Of a DNA stretch of 27,458 nucleotides, positions 7,994 to 15,130 are shown in pieces. Made by a program: the position numbers and the translations under genes. The notes under the pieces are model-generated. The model did no database searches. It was not told the origin of the DNA and worked only from the letters and a program-made list of their open reading frames with translations. Every line of letters starts with the position of its first letter. Position 1 is the first letter of the stretch. The stretch lies in assembly GCA_934875675.1 (NCBI GenBank), contig CAKXIK010000037.1, positions 1-27,458 of the forward strand, given 5' to 3'. The stretch comes from an uncultured bacterium. Lineage in GTDB: Bacteria > Bacillota > Clostridia > Oscillospirales > Acutalibacteraceae.

Positions 7994-9040
7994 ATGCGTG
8001 TGAAAAAGTATTGTATTTTATTTGTGGCAACAGCAGGAATTTTAACTGCAATATTTTGGTATGGAAGCACCTGCAAAGGTCCTCAGCAGGTGGAAACGAT
8101 TACAATACAAGCACAGAATATCCGTTCAACGGTTCTTTGCAGCGGAAAAGTGGAGGATGCACAAAGCTATAATGTTGATTCTCAGATTCCAGTAATTGCA
8201 GATAGTATTTTAGTGAAAGAAGGAGATATCGTAAAAAAAGGCGATATTCTGATGACCGTAGACCAAGAGGCTACGGTTCGTGCATTAATGGATAAATATT
8301 TGGGTAGTGGAAGTCAAACTCAACTGGTGCAGGCAATGGCAGGTGTAATGGATGCAACCCAGTTAATGGATTATTTAAAAAATCCGGAACAGGCACTTTC
8401 TGCTGAATTATCACTTCCACAGGAAATCACCGCTCCGGCTTCCGGTGTTGTTCGTCAAGTACAGGCTGAAACGCAAACATTATCGGGGGGAGGATCTCCG
8501 TTATTTGTTGTGGCATCTGACGATCATCTTCGCGTCTGCCTGTCTATCAGCGAGAATGCCATTAGTGATATCAAAACAGGTCAGGTGGCCACGGTTACCG
8601 GCACCGGCTTTAAAAATTCAGTCTATACAGGGCGCGTGATTAAAATTGCAGACAGCGCAACCCAGCGGCTCAACGGTGTAACGTATGAAACTGTCGTGGA
8701 GGTTATGCTGAGCATTGATAAACCAGGCAGTGACTTAAAACCCGGGTTATCTGCTTCTGCTACTATCACAACCGGAGAGCAGAAAAATGTGATCATAATA
8801 CCATATGAGGCAATTCGTACGGATGACGACGGTACAGAATTTGTTTTTCGCTGCATCAATAACAGTGCAGTTAAAACACCGGTCGTCCTTGAGGAAGAAT
8901 GTGAGAATGGATATGCGGTATCTGCGGGAATAAGTGATGGTGATGTTATTGTCACAGCACCGGAACTTGTGGAGGACGGAATGAGTATTCTTGCAGTTCC
9001 TGCAAAAATGGAGGAAGAGGTGCAAAGTGATGCTGAATGA
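7994..9040 (+). CDS. HlyD/MacA-type adaptor, membrane anchored
   Basis: Efflux adaptor subunit, 348 residues. The N-terminal hydrophobic segment (residues 5-24) lacks a lipobox, so it is held by a membrane anchor, unlike the three lipoprotein adaptors at the left. The lipoyl half-motifs are ILVKEGDIVKKGDILMTVD and EITAPASGVVRQV. The segment between them has the length of a hairpin but is low in heptad character (GSGSQTQLVQAMAGVMDATQ). A beta-barrel and a membrane-proximal domain follow, including NVIIIPYEAIRTD and ending in a short acidic tail. Start: ATG at 7994 behind gaaaggtg. Its end overlaps the permease gene by 11 bp. It presumably pairs with that MacB-type permease. The pair is closed by a terminator and carries no ATPase gene. 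Confidence 0.88.
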   Translation: MRVKKYCILFVATAGILTAIFWYGSTCKGPQQVETITIQAQNIRSTVLCSGKVEDAQSYNVDSQIPVIADSILVKEGDIVKKGDILMTVDQEATVRALMDKYLGSGSQTQLVQAMAGVMDATQLMDYLKNPEQALSAELSLPQEITAPASGVVRQVQAETQTLSGGGSPLFVVASDDHLRVCLSISENAISDIKTGQVATVTGTGFKNSVYTGRVIKIADSATQRLNGVTYETVVEVMLSIDKPGSDLKPGLSASATITTGEQKNVIIIPYEAIRTDDDGTEFVFRCINNSAVKTPVVLEEECENGYAVSAGISDGDVIVTAPELVEDGMSILAVPAKMEEEVQSDAE

Positions 9041-10220
9041 GGCGTTCCGAGATGCGGCACGCAGCCTTGCACGCAAGTGGAAGCGATCACTTCTTACCAT
9101 GGCAGGTATCGCAATCGGTGTAACGTCAGTGCTGTTGATAAGCACCATTGGGGAATATGGAACGCAAGCGGTGTCAACAGAGCTGGAAAGCCTTGGATTA
9201 GGCGGCATAATGATTTCTACCTCCGACAGCAGCATCTATCCATCCATCAGCGATGAAGAGATTAAAACAATTCAACAATCTTCACAGGTGCAGTATGCAA
9301 TGCCGGTTATGCTGCTTTATTCTACGATTCAAGCCAATTCCAATGTTTCCAATGCCCTGTTATTTGGGGTAGACGAGGGAGCTGGAAAAATTATTTCGTT
9401 GGATGTTCTGTATGGAAAAGGCATCCTGAAATCTGACGTTAAGAGCAAAGCACAAATCTGTCTGATCGATCAAAGCTTTGCTGTTTCCACATTTGGAACA
9501 GAAAATGCAGTTGGAAAAAAGGTTCAGCTTGGAATTAACGGCACCTATCATGAATATCGTGTTGTTGGCATTACAAAAACAGGAAGCGGGTTATTGCAAA
9601 GCTCTTTGGGAAATTATATTCCCTCGTTTGTTTATCTGCCTTACTCCACCTTACAAAGTGCGGTTGGACAAACCTCTTTTCAGCAAGTTGCGGTAAGGAT
9701 TAACGACCAAGCGGATCCGGATAAAGCGGGGGAAAGCATTGTTAAGTTATTAGAGCGAACAACCGGAATTCGTGGAAAATATGTGGCGGAAAATCTATCA
9801 CAGCAAAAAGAAGGTTTATATAGTCTGCTTAACACCGTAACGCTGGCTTTAACGGCAATCGGGGCAATTTCTCTGATTGTCGCCTGCCTTAGTATTATGA
9901 CCACTATGATGGTATCTGTGCATGAACGGACGCGTGAGATTGGAATCAAGAAATCATTAGGTGCAACAAAAGTTAACATTTTATCGGAATTTCTCTGTGA
10001 GGCGGGTATGATCTCTGTGTTTGGCAGTGTACTGGGTGCCGCTGTTGCCGGAATTATAATTTTAATAGCATCAGCAGTCTTTTCAATGTCATTCCCAATT
10101 CGCCTTGATATTTTGGGCGCAACCGCGGTGATTACGGTAGTAACAGGGATTATTTTTGGCGTCTATCCCGCATTACGGGCTGCCTCACTGAAACCGGTGG
10201 ATGCTTTAAGAACGGAATAA
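9030..10220 (+). CDS. MacB-type ABC transporter permease
   Basis: Four-helix exporter permease, 396 residues. The first helix (about residues 21-42, LLTMAGIAIGVTSVLLIS) is followed by a MacB_PCD extracytoplasmic domain of about 220 residues. The FtsX domain with three helices comes last. The cytoplasmic signature HERTREIGIKKSLGA is the part that contacts the ATPase in MacB relatives, and the protein ends ...LKPVDALRTE as usual. I chose ATG 9030 over the upstream ATG at 8991: a ggaagaggtg ribosome site precedes 9030 and the protein then begins MLNEAFRDAARSL like its family. It overlaps the adaptor by 11 bp, implying coupling. It has no nucleotide-binding domain, so it must borrow an ATPase. 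The substrate is unknown; macrolide export should not be assumed. Confidence 0.92.
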   Translation: MLNEAFRDAARSLARKWKRSLLTMAGIAIGVTSVLLISTIGEYGTQAVSTELESLGLGGIMISTSDSSIYPSISDEEIKTIQQSSQVQYAMPVMLLYSTIQANSNVSNALLFGVDEGAGKIISLDVLYGKGILKSDVKSKAQICLIDQSFAVSTFGTENAVGKKVQLGINGTYHEYRVVGITKTGSGLLQSSLGNYIPSFVYLPYSTLQSAVGQTSFQQVAVRINDQADPDKAGESIVKLLERTTGIRGKYVAENLSQQKEGLYSLLNTVTLALTAIGAISLIVACLSIMTTMMVSVHERTREIGIKKSLGATKVNILSEFLCEAGMISVFGSVLGAAVAGIIILIASAVFSMSFPIRLDILGATAVITVVTGIIFGVYPALRAASLKPVDALRTE

Positions 10221-10230
10221 TGGATACACA

Positions 10231-10271
10231 AAAAGGAACCGTATGTACTTTTCGCACATACGGTTCCTTTT
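10231..10271. terminator. Bidirectional terminator between convergent operons
   Basis: A perfect 16-bp stem (10231-10246 with 10256-10271) around a 9-nt loop. It has A-runs at the left and T-runs at the right, so it can stop the MacB-type permease transcript on the plus strand and the yjjB transcript on the minus strand. It lies 10 bp from both stop codons. Confidence 0.92.
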
Positions 10272-10280
10272 CAGATGGTA

Positions 10281-10742
10281 TTATTTTGAATGTTTTAATT
10301 TAAATGCGATCGAAACAGCACGATATAGGTTCATGGAAGAGGAAACAAACAAAACGCCTACTGCCAATGCTCCGGCAATGCCGAAGGTGCGGATGAAGCT
10401 TTCCAAAAATTTTTCATTTTCCCCGTTGATACAATACTCCATTGTATAATAAATCGGGCCGCCCGGAACCATGGGAATAATTCCGATCAACAGAAAACCT
10501 GTGACCGGTTCCTTGAAAACCCGTGCCATACCTTCACAATAAAGTGTAACGGCCACTGCTGCAATGAGGTAACAAACGGTTTCCTGCAGGTTTGGCGCAA
10601 GCAGCAAATAAATTGCCCAGCCCAGAACACCACCCATACAGGCGGCAAACATCTGAAGAGGGGAGTGCATATGTAAAACAATGCAAAACCCAAAACATGC
10701 CATAAAGGTGAACAACAATGTTTTTGCAAAATCTAAATTCAT
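10281..10742 (-). CDS. Threonine/serine exporter, YjjB-like (ThrE C-terminal half)
   Basis: Integral membrane protein of 153 residues matching the ThrE_2/YjjB half of the split threonine/serine exporter family. I see about four hydrophobic segments and the family-typical IIPMVPGGPIYY stretch at about residues 88-100. ATG start behind gaggtgac. It lies 14 bp downstream of the yjjP-like gene. In Corynebacterium ThrE the two halves are fused; here they are separate, as in E. coli YjjP/YjjB, where both are needed for succinate export. The substrate here could therefore be Thr/Ser or a dicarboxylate. Last gene of the hisH-hisF-yjjP-yjjB operon, ended by a strong bidirectional hairpin. Confidence 0.85.
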   Translation of the reverse strand: MNLDFAKTLLFTFMACFGFCIVLHMHSPLQMFAACMGGVLGWAIYLLLAPNLQETVCYLIAAVAVTLYCEGMARVFKEPVTGFLLIGIIPMVPGGPIYYTMEYCINGENEKFLESFIRTFGIAGALAVGVLFVSSSMNLYRAVSIAFKLKHSK

Positions 10743-10756
10743 CCGTAGTCACCTCA

Positions 10757-11533
10757 TCACAGAATAGCCAGCAAACGCATGGCTGTGATTGCAAGACCTG
10801 CACCCAGAGCAATTCCAAGAGCCACTAACAATGCTTCAATAAATTTTATTGTACCAGACAGCAGATCGCCGGCAATGATATCACGCATCACGTTGGTTAT
10901 TGCAATCCCCGGAACGAGGTTCATCAGGGTTCCGATGATAATCTTATCATAATGGGCTGCAATCGAAAAGTGAAAAGCTAAAATAGCAAGTACCGTAATC
11001 ATAGCGCTGCAGATTATATTGCTGAAAAAACTATTCGAATTATATTTTTGCATTGCATAAAATATAGGCTTCAAAACAAATCCACACACAAAGGCAACCA
11101 GTGCATCAAAGATGTTTCCGCCATAAAACAGTGTAAAAGAAAACGAAATAAAAGCAGTTGCCAAAATCTGCATCGTTAACGAATAACAGGGGGAAGAGTC
11201 AATCAAATCAATTTGCTCACGAATCCATGTAAAGTCAGGTTTCTCACGGCATATCCGGCGACAAAGACTGTTATAATGTTCAATACGCATGATATTGGTT
11301 GTGCTTGCAGTTAAACGCCGAACTCTTGTCAGTGGACGGCCTTCCTCGTCATTGATTGTTACAAGAATGCAGGAAGGAATCGTAAATACATCACTATTCA
11401 AAATTCCATAAGCGGTAAAGATTCGGCGCACAGAATCCTCTACACGATAGATTTCAGCACCGTTTTGCAGCAAATCAAAACCAATTTCCGTTGCCAAATT
11501 AAGCAGGGTGGTATAATTAAAGCTTTCTGCCAC
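10757..11533 (-). CDS. Threonine/serine exporter, YjjP-like (DUF1212, ThrE N-terminal half)
   Basis: 258-residue membrane protein of the DUF1212/ThrE family. The N-terminal half is cytoplasmic and contains the family signature NGAEIYRVEDSVRRI (about residues 25-39). The C-terminal half carries about five hydrophobic helices, starting near MQILATAFISFSFTLF. GTG start behind a ggagaa ribosome site; 18 bp after hisF. Together with the YjjB-like gene downstream it should form the transporter. Co-transcription with histidine genes is unexpected and has no obvious biochemical explanation. Family assignment is solid; the exported compound is not known. Confidence 0.87.
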   Translation of the reverse strand: MAESFNYTTLLNLATEIGFDLLQNGAEIYRVEDSVRRIFTAYGILNSDVFTIPSCILVTINDEEGRPLTRVRRLTASTTNIMRIEHYNSLCRRICREKPDFTWIREQIDLIDSSPCYSLTMQILATAFISFSFTLFYGGNIFDALVAFVCGFVLKPIFYAMQKYNSNSFFSNIICSAMITVLAILAFHFSIAAHYDKIIIGTLMNLVPGIAITNVMRDIIAGDLLSGTIKFIEALLVALGIALGAGLAITAMRLLAIL

Positions 11534-11551
11534 AAAAATTCTCCTTCTCTT

Positions 11552-12310
11552 TTAGCGCCGTACCGACACACCGGCTGCGGCCAGATAATCTTTAAGCTGT
11601 GGAATCGTAATTTCTCCAAAGTGAAACAGGGAAGCCGCAAGAACAGCATCCGCTTTTCCTTCTGTAAAGGCATCCAGAAAATGCTCCATTTTCCCGGCAC
11701 CGCCCGAAGCGATTACAGGAATGCCCACAGATTCAGAGACTGTGCGCGTTAGCTCTAAATCATAGCCGTTTTTTACACCGTCGCAATCCATGCTGGTAAG
11801 AAGAATTTCGCCGGTACCTCGCTTTTCTGCTTCTGTTGCCCATTTTACGGCATCGATCCCCGTGTTAATGCGCCCGCCGTTCACATAAACATCCCAGCCT
11901 CCATTTTCTCGGCGCTTAGCATCAATTGCGGTTACAACGCACTGACTGCCAAACTTATAGGATGCTTCGTTGATGATGTCCGGTCTGCGTACCGCTGCAG
12001 AATTAACGGACACTTTATCGGCACCAGCTCGTAAAAGAACCGTAAAATCTTCAATAGTACGAATTCCTCCGCCAACCGTAAACGGAATAAAAATCTGCTG
12101 TGCAACTGCACGTACAATGTCAACCATTGTACCGCGGGCCTCATTGGACGCGGTAATATCCAACAATACCAACTCATCCGCATCCTGACGATCATATTCC
12201 ACAGCCGCCTGTACAGGATCACCTGCGTCACGCAGATTGATGAAGCTGGTTCCTTTTACAACGCGCCCGTCTTTCACGTCCAGACACGGAATAATTCGTT
12301 TTGCAAACAT
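11552..12310 (-). CDS. hisF: Imidazole glycerol phosphate synthase, cyclase subunit HisF
   Basis: Fifth and sixth step enzyme of the histidine pathway: it uses ammonia delivered by HisH to convert PRFAR to imidazole glycerol phosphate and AICAR. 252 residues, the normal length for this (beta-alpha)8 barrel. The catalytic Asp-11 (IPCLDVKDGRVVKG) and Asp-130 (TAIDAKR) are both present, as are the phosphate-binding loops VGGGIRT and ASGGAG. ATG start 20 bp after hisH. Canonical sequence, not the HisF-like enzymes of sugar-nonulosonate pathways. The rest of the his pathway is not in this window. Confidence 0.97.
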   Translation of the reverse strand: MFAKRIIPCLDVKDGRVVKGTSFINLRDAGDPVQAAVEYDRQDADELVLLDITASNEARGTMVDIVRAVAQQIFIPFTVGGGIRTIEDFTVLLRAGADKVSVNSAAVRRPDIINEASYKFGSQCVVTAIDAKRRENGGWDVYVNGGRINTGIDAVKWATEAEKRGTGEILLTSMDCDGVKNGYDLELTRTVSESVGIPVIASGGAGKMEHFLDAFTEGKADAVLAASLFHFGEITIPQLKDYLAAAGVSVRR

Positions 12311-12330
12311 AGGGAAATCCGCCTTTCACT

Positions 12331-12936
12331 TTAAAGTGCAACAAAATTTTTGAGAATTTGAAGTCCCGTCCGACAGCTTTTTTCCGGATGGAATTGCGTA
12401 GCATGTACATTTTTGAACTGTACGGCAGCGTCAATAGGAATACCGTACTCTGTTTGTGCAGAAACAATTTCAGCGTTATCAGCGTGCAGATAATAAGAAT
12501 GTACGAAATAAACATAAGGAGATTCGCCCAGACCTGCTAAAATACCATCTGATTTCTTGATCTTGAGTGAATTCCAGCCCATATGCGGAATTTTTAGGCC
12601 TGTCTCTGCAGGAATTCTGCGGATGACGCCGGGAAAAACACCAAGCCCCGAAACACCAGGGCTTTCTGCGCTGCCCTCAAACAGCATTTGCATCCCAAGG
12701 CAGATTCCAAGGAAAGGTTTTCCCGCATCAATAAAGTCGATCACTGCCTGATCGGTGTGGCTTTTGCGCAAGGAGTCCATGCAATCTCCAAAGGAACCGA
12801 CGCCAGGAAGAATTACATGATCGGAAGCAAGTATTTCGTCGCGATCAGCGGTAATATGCGGATCGCATCCAATAAATTGAAGCGCTTTTACAACGCTCTG
12901 CAGGTTGCCGGCGCCATAGTCAACAATAGAAATCAA
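12331..12936 (-). CDS. hisH: Imidazole glycerol phosphate synthase, glutaminase subunit HisH
   Basis: Class I glutamine amidotransferase that supplies ammonia to HisF. The nucleophile Cys is in LGICLGMQML (Cys-79 with this start), and the catalytic His and Glu are in HATQFHPEKS. I choose the TTG at 12936, giving 201 residues beginning MISIVDYGAGN, as HisH proteins usually do. An aaaggtg Shine-Dalgarno lies 6 nt before it. The frame also has a GTG at 12945, but that codon is part of the Shine-Dalgarno itself. A promoter sits directly upstream. First gene of the hisH-hisF-yjjP-yjjB unit. Confidence 0.95.
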   Translation of the reverse strand: MISIVDYGAGNLQSVVKALQFIGCDPHITADRDEILASDHVILPGVGSFGDCMDSLRKSHTDQAVIDFIDAGKPFLGICLGMQMLFEGSAESPGVSGLGVFPGVIRRIPAETGLKIPHMGWNSLKIKKSDGILAGLGESPYVYFVHSYYLHADNAEIVSAQTEYGIPIDAAVQFKNVHATQFHPEKSCRTGLQILKNFVAL

Positions 12937-12966
12937 AAAAAACACACCTTTCCGAAGAATACAATT

Positions 12967-12995
12967 ATTTTAACATGTTATCACATGAAAGGCAA
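12967..12995 (-). promoter_or_regulatory. Sigma-A-type promoter of hisH-hisF-yjjP-yjjB
   Basis: On the minus strand TTGCCT (12990-12995), a 17-nt spacer and TAAAAT (12967-12972), lying 5 bp past the recombinase stop and about 30 bp before the hisH start. The spacer holds a perfect 10-bp palindrome, taacatgtta at 12971-12980, touching the -10. This is a possible operator. Confidence 0.65.
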
Positions 12996-13000
12996 CAATG

Positions 13001-14035
13001 CTATGTATTTTCTATCTTTTTTGCCTTTTCTTCCTCGATCGATAGGGTATGCTTAGGTGATATTTCCGAAAGCGGATTTGATTCAATTGCATCTTTCATT
13101 TGTTGGTTGGAAAGATGTGTATAGATTTCCGTTGTTGTAAGGTTTTCATGCCCTAAAATTTCCTTCAATACCCGTACGTCAACATGTCCATATTGGTACA
13201 TTAAAGTTGCAGCTGTATGTCGCAATTTGTGTGTAGAAAATTGATCTAAACCTGCGTCCGAAAGATATTTTTTAATAATAAACTGCACCGTTTTGTTGCT
13301 GATCCTTTTTTTTTGATTGCTAATAAACAAAGCGTCTCGATCTTGATGAAGGTCTCGAGGACGTACTCGCAAATACGCATCAATGGCTTGAATACAGGCA
13401 TCATTTAGATAGACGATACGTTCTTTATTTCCTTTGCCAACCACACGCATAGAGTTGCCGTCCTCAGATCGAAGAATGTCTGAAATGTTGATTCCGACCA
13501 ATTCAGAAAGGCGAATTCCGCAATTTAAAAACAAAAGAATCATACAGAAGTCGCGTTCCCGAAAAGTGCCTTCCGGCTCATCCAAAAGCAGCTTGCTTTG
13601 CTCTAAAGTCAAATATTTGGGTAATGATTTTTTAATCTTAGGAGTTTCTAACTGTAAAATTGGATTGTTTTTCAGCATACCGGTCGTAACAGTAAGATAC
13701 TTAAAAAAAGTGCGTAAACTGGAAACTTTTCGTGCTCTAGCTGCTGCACCGTTTTTTCTTTCATTTTGCAAAAAATTCATATAGCGATAGACATCCGAAA
13801 GGGTGACTGAAGAAATTTGCTCAAGAGAAATTTCTTCAATCGAAATCTCGGAAAAATCTAACTCTTTTAGAGAAACCAAATTGCGATCAACTTCAAAAAA
13901 ACGAAAAAAAGTGCGCAAATCAAGATAGTATTCATCAACCGTGCGCGGAGATTTTCCTTTAATAGTTCCAAGATATCCTAAAAATTGCTGCAGAATCGGA
14001 AAAGAAGAATCTTGAATAGAGGCTCGCTTTGCCAT
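13001..14035 (-). CDS. Tyrosine recombinase XerC/XerD family
   Basis: Site-specific recombinase of 344 residues. The N-terminal SAM-like core-binding domain covers about residues 12-120 and the catalytic domain about 140-320. All active-site residues are visible: Arg-175 (GIRLSEL), Lys-201 (VGKGNKER), His-269 and Arg-272 (HKLRHTAA), His-296 (LGHENL) and the nucleophile Tyr-305 (EIYTH). It is longer than E. coli XerC/D (about 300). The extra length is in the N-terminal domain (an Ile/Ser/Glu-rich stretch, residues 55-78) and in a Lys/Glu-rich tail. This is typical of clostridial chromosomal Xer proteins rather than phage integrases, and no phage genes flank it. ATG start behind aaaggtg. It has its own promoter, and a perfect inverted repeat lies further upstream. 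XerC versus XerD cannot be settled from sequence alone. Confidence 0.9.
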   Translation of the reverse strand: MAKRASIQDSSFPILQQFLGYLGTIKGKSPRTVDEYYLDLRTFFRFFEVDRNLVSLKELDFSEISIEEISLEQISSVTLSDVYRYMNFLQNERKNGAAARARKVSSLRTFFKYLTVTTGMLKNNPILQLETPKIKKSLPKYLTLEQSKLLLDEPEGTFRERDFCMILLFLNCGIRLSELVGINISDILRSEDGNSMRVVGKGNKERIVYLNDACIQAIDAYLRVRPRDLHQDRDALFISNQKKRISNKTVQFIIKKYLSDAGLDQFSTHKLRHTAATLMYQYGHVDVRVLKEILGHENLTTTEIYTHLSNQQMKDAIESNPLSEISPKHTLSIEEEKAKKIENT

Positions 14036-14092
14036 AAATGATCAACACCTTTAAGAATGGAAAAATTTTTACATATCATATCACGTGTATAT

Positions 14093-14121
14093 ATTATAAC
14101 GGTGATTTTGATTTCAGACAA
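14093..14121 (-). promoter_or_regulatory. Sigma-A-type promoter of the Xer recombinase gene
   Basis: On the minus strand TTGTCT (14116-14121), a 17-nt spacer and a perfect TATAAT (14093-14098), about 58 bp before the recombinase ATG. Confidence 0.65.
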
Positions 14122-14159
14122 TATCCGTAGAACAAGTTTTTGAATAGTTTTTATACTGC

Positions 14160-14189
14160 AATTATACAAAATGATTATTTTGTATAATT
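14160..14189. repeat. Perfect 13-bp-arm inverted repeat upstream of the Xer gene
   Basis: aattatacaaaat (14160-14172) is exactly mirrored by attttgtataatt (14177-14189) around GATT. It lies between the terminator of the OmpR-like gene and the Xer promoter, 39 bp upstream of the -35. No T-run follows on either strand, so it is unlikely to be a terminator. Taken as 11+6+11 it has the size and layout of a dif-like site, but the arm sequence does not match the usual dif consensus. Confidence 0.8.
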
Positions 14190-14240
14190 TGAGTTATAAC
14201 AATGTTTTTTTCAACAAATAATCTTACTCCCCTAATAATC

Positions 14241-14284
14241 AAAAAAACCAAACTGGAAAGAAATTTTCTTAACAGGTTGGTTTT
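14241..14284 (-). terminator. Rho-independent terminator of the OmpR-like regulator gene
   Basis: On the minus strand AAAACCAACC pairs with GTTTGGTTTT (one mismatch) over a loop that itself folds (AAGAAA with TTTCTT). A run of seven T follows at 14247-14241. It begins 18 bp after the stop codon. Confidence 0.8.
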
Positions 14285-14301
14285 GAGCGATGCAGCATAT
14301 T

Positions 14302-14982
14302 TTAATCAACTTGATAACCTTTACCCCATACCGTTCGAATTAAGGTAGGATGTGCGGGATTATCCTCAAGCTTTTTTCGTAAGTTTAAGACATGAACCAT
14401 TACCGTATTTGAAGATGCTGGAAGAAAACATTCCTTCCAGACAATTTCATAAATTGACCGAATGCTGATTGGAGTTCCTCTGTGATTAATAAAAATCTGG
14501 AATATCATATACTCTTTTTGAGTAAGAGAAATAGATTTTCCGTTTTTTATTACAAGTCTGCTTTCGGGATCGATCAAAAAAGAATCTGTTCGACCATCAT
14601 GTAATAAAATATTCACCGATTCATAGCTTCGGCGCTTTTTTAATAGATGAGAAACATGCGAGTATAGTTTTGTGCTTGCAAATGGCCATCTCAAACAATG
14701 ATCACCATTTGCGAAAAGAATCTGACTTCCGCTATTGACTAAATATAAAACAGGAATTGCCCCGAACCGTTCTGCGTCATTGATAACGGCGAGACATTTA
14801 TTTTTTGAAACAGAAATAAGATTTATGATAACTAAATCAATTAATCCTTGTTTTTCCAACATTTCAAGAGCTGTTTGAACGGTGGTGGCCTTTTGAATAG
14901 AATAATCATTTATTTTCAAAGACATGTAAACTTCTTTATCTACATCTAAATCACGATCTATAATGATAATTTTGTACCCCAC
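14302..14982 (-). CDS. OmpR/PhoB-family DNA-binding regulator with degenerate receiver
   Basis: 226 residues with this start. The N-terminal half has the receiver fold (acidic pair in IIIIDRDLDV, about residues 4-13), but the expected phospho-acceptor Asp is Asn-54 (DLVIINLIS). The usual Lys-Pro pair is Arg-Trp-Pro (CLRWPF, about 97-101). The C-terminal half is a good winged helix (about 125-226: SLTQKEYMIFQIF, NTVMVHVLNLRKKLED, IRTVWGKGYQVD). It therefore probably acts without phosphorylation by a histidine kinase, and none is encoded nearby. Start: GTG at 14982, 6 nt after aggtg. A second in-frame GTG at 14991 would leave almost no leader, given the promoter at 15006-15014. Its targets are unknown. 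Confidence 0.87.
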   Translation of the reverse strand: MGYKIIIIDRDLDVDKEVYMSLKINDYSIQKATTVQTALEMLEKQGLIDLVIINLISVSKNKCLAVINDAERFGAIPVLYLVNSGSQILFANGDHCLRWPFASTKLYSHVSHLLKKRRSYESVNILLHDGRTDSFLIDPESRLVIKNGKSISLTQKEYMIFQIFINHRGTPISIRSIYEIVWKECFLPASSNTVMVHVLNLRKKLEDNPAHPTLIRTVWGKGYQVD

Positions 14983-15005
14983 TCTTTTCACCTACCTTTG
15001 AGAAC

Positions 15006-15014
15006 ATTATAGCA
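15006..15014 (-). promoter_or_regulatory. Extended -10 promoter of the OmpR-like regulator gene
   Basis: TGCTATAAT on the minus strand, a perfect extended -10 with no recognisable -35. The predicted start of transcription is about 15-18 nt before the chosen GTG. A nearby 8-bp-arm inverted repeat lies upstream. Confidence 0.6.
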
Positions 15015-15064
15015 CCAATAAGTAAAAAAGTGGAGTATTTATATAAATATTAACAAAATTATAT

Positions 15065-15086
15065 AATATTACTATATTGTAATATT
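15065..15086. repeat. AATATTAC-6-GTAATATT inverted repeat, possible operator
   Basis: Perfect 8-bp arms (15065-15072 and 15079-15086) with a 6-bp spacer. It lies about 50 bp upstream of the extended -10 of the OmpR-like gene, in a very AT-rich stretch. It may be an autoregulatory site, but AT-rich dyads arise by chance. Confidence 0.5.
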
Positions 15087-15130
15087 TGATATCCTGATAT
15101 ATAGAGACGAAACCAAAAAAGACATCAACC

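Noticed and set aside
7836..8051. Upstream extension of the small Cys-rich minus-strand frame (to 139 residues)
   Set aside because: No ribosome site, composition unlike a protein domain, and it runs into the start of the plus-strand adaptor gene.
13001..14035. Xer-family gene as a phage or genomic-island integrase
   Set aside because: No excisionase, phage genes, tRNA target or flanking direct repeats are visible, and its neighbours are ordinary chromosomal genes.
14160..14189. Inverted repeat as a transcription terminator
   Set aside because: No T-run on either side, and a proper terminator for the upstream gene already lies at 14241-14284.
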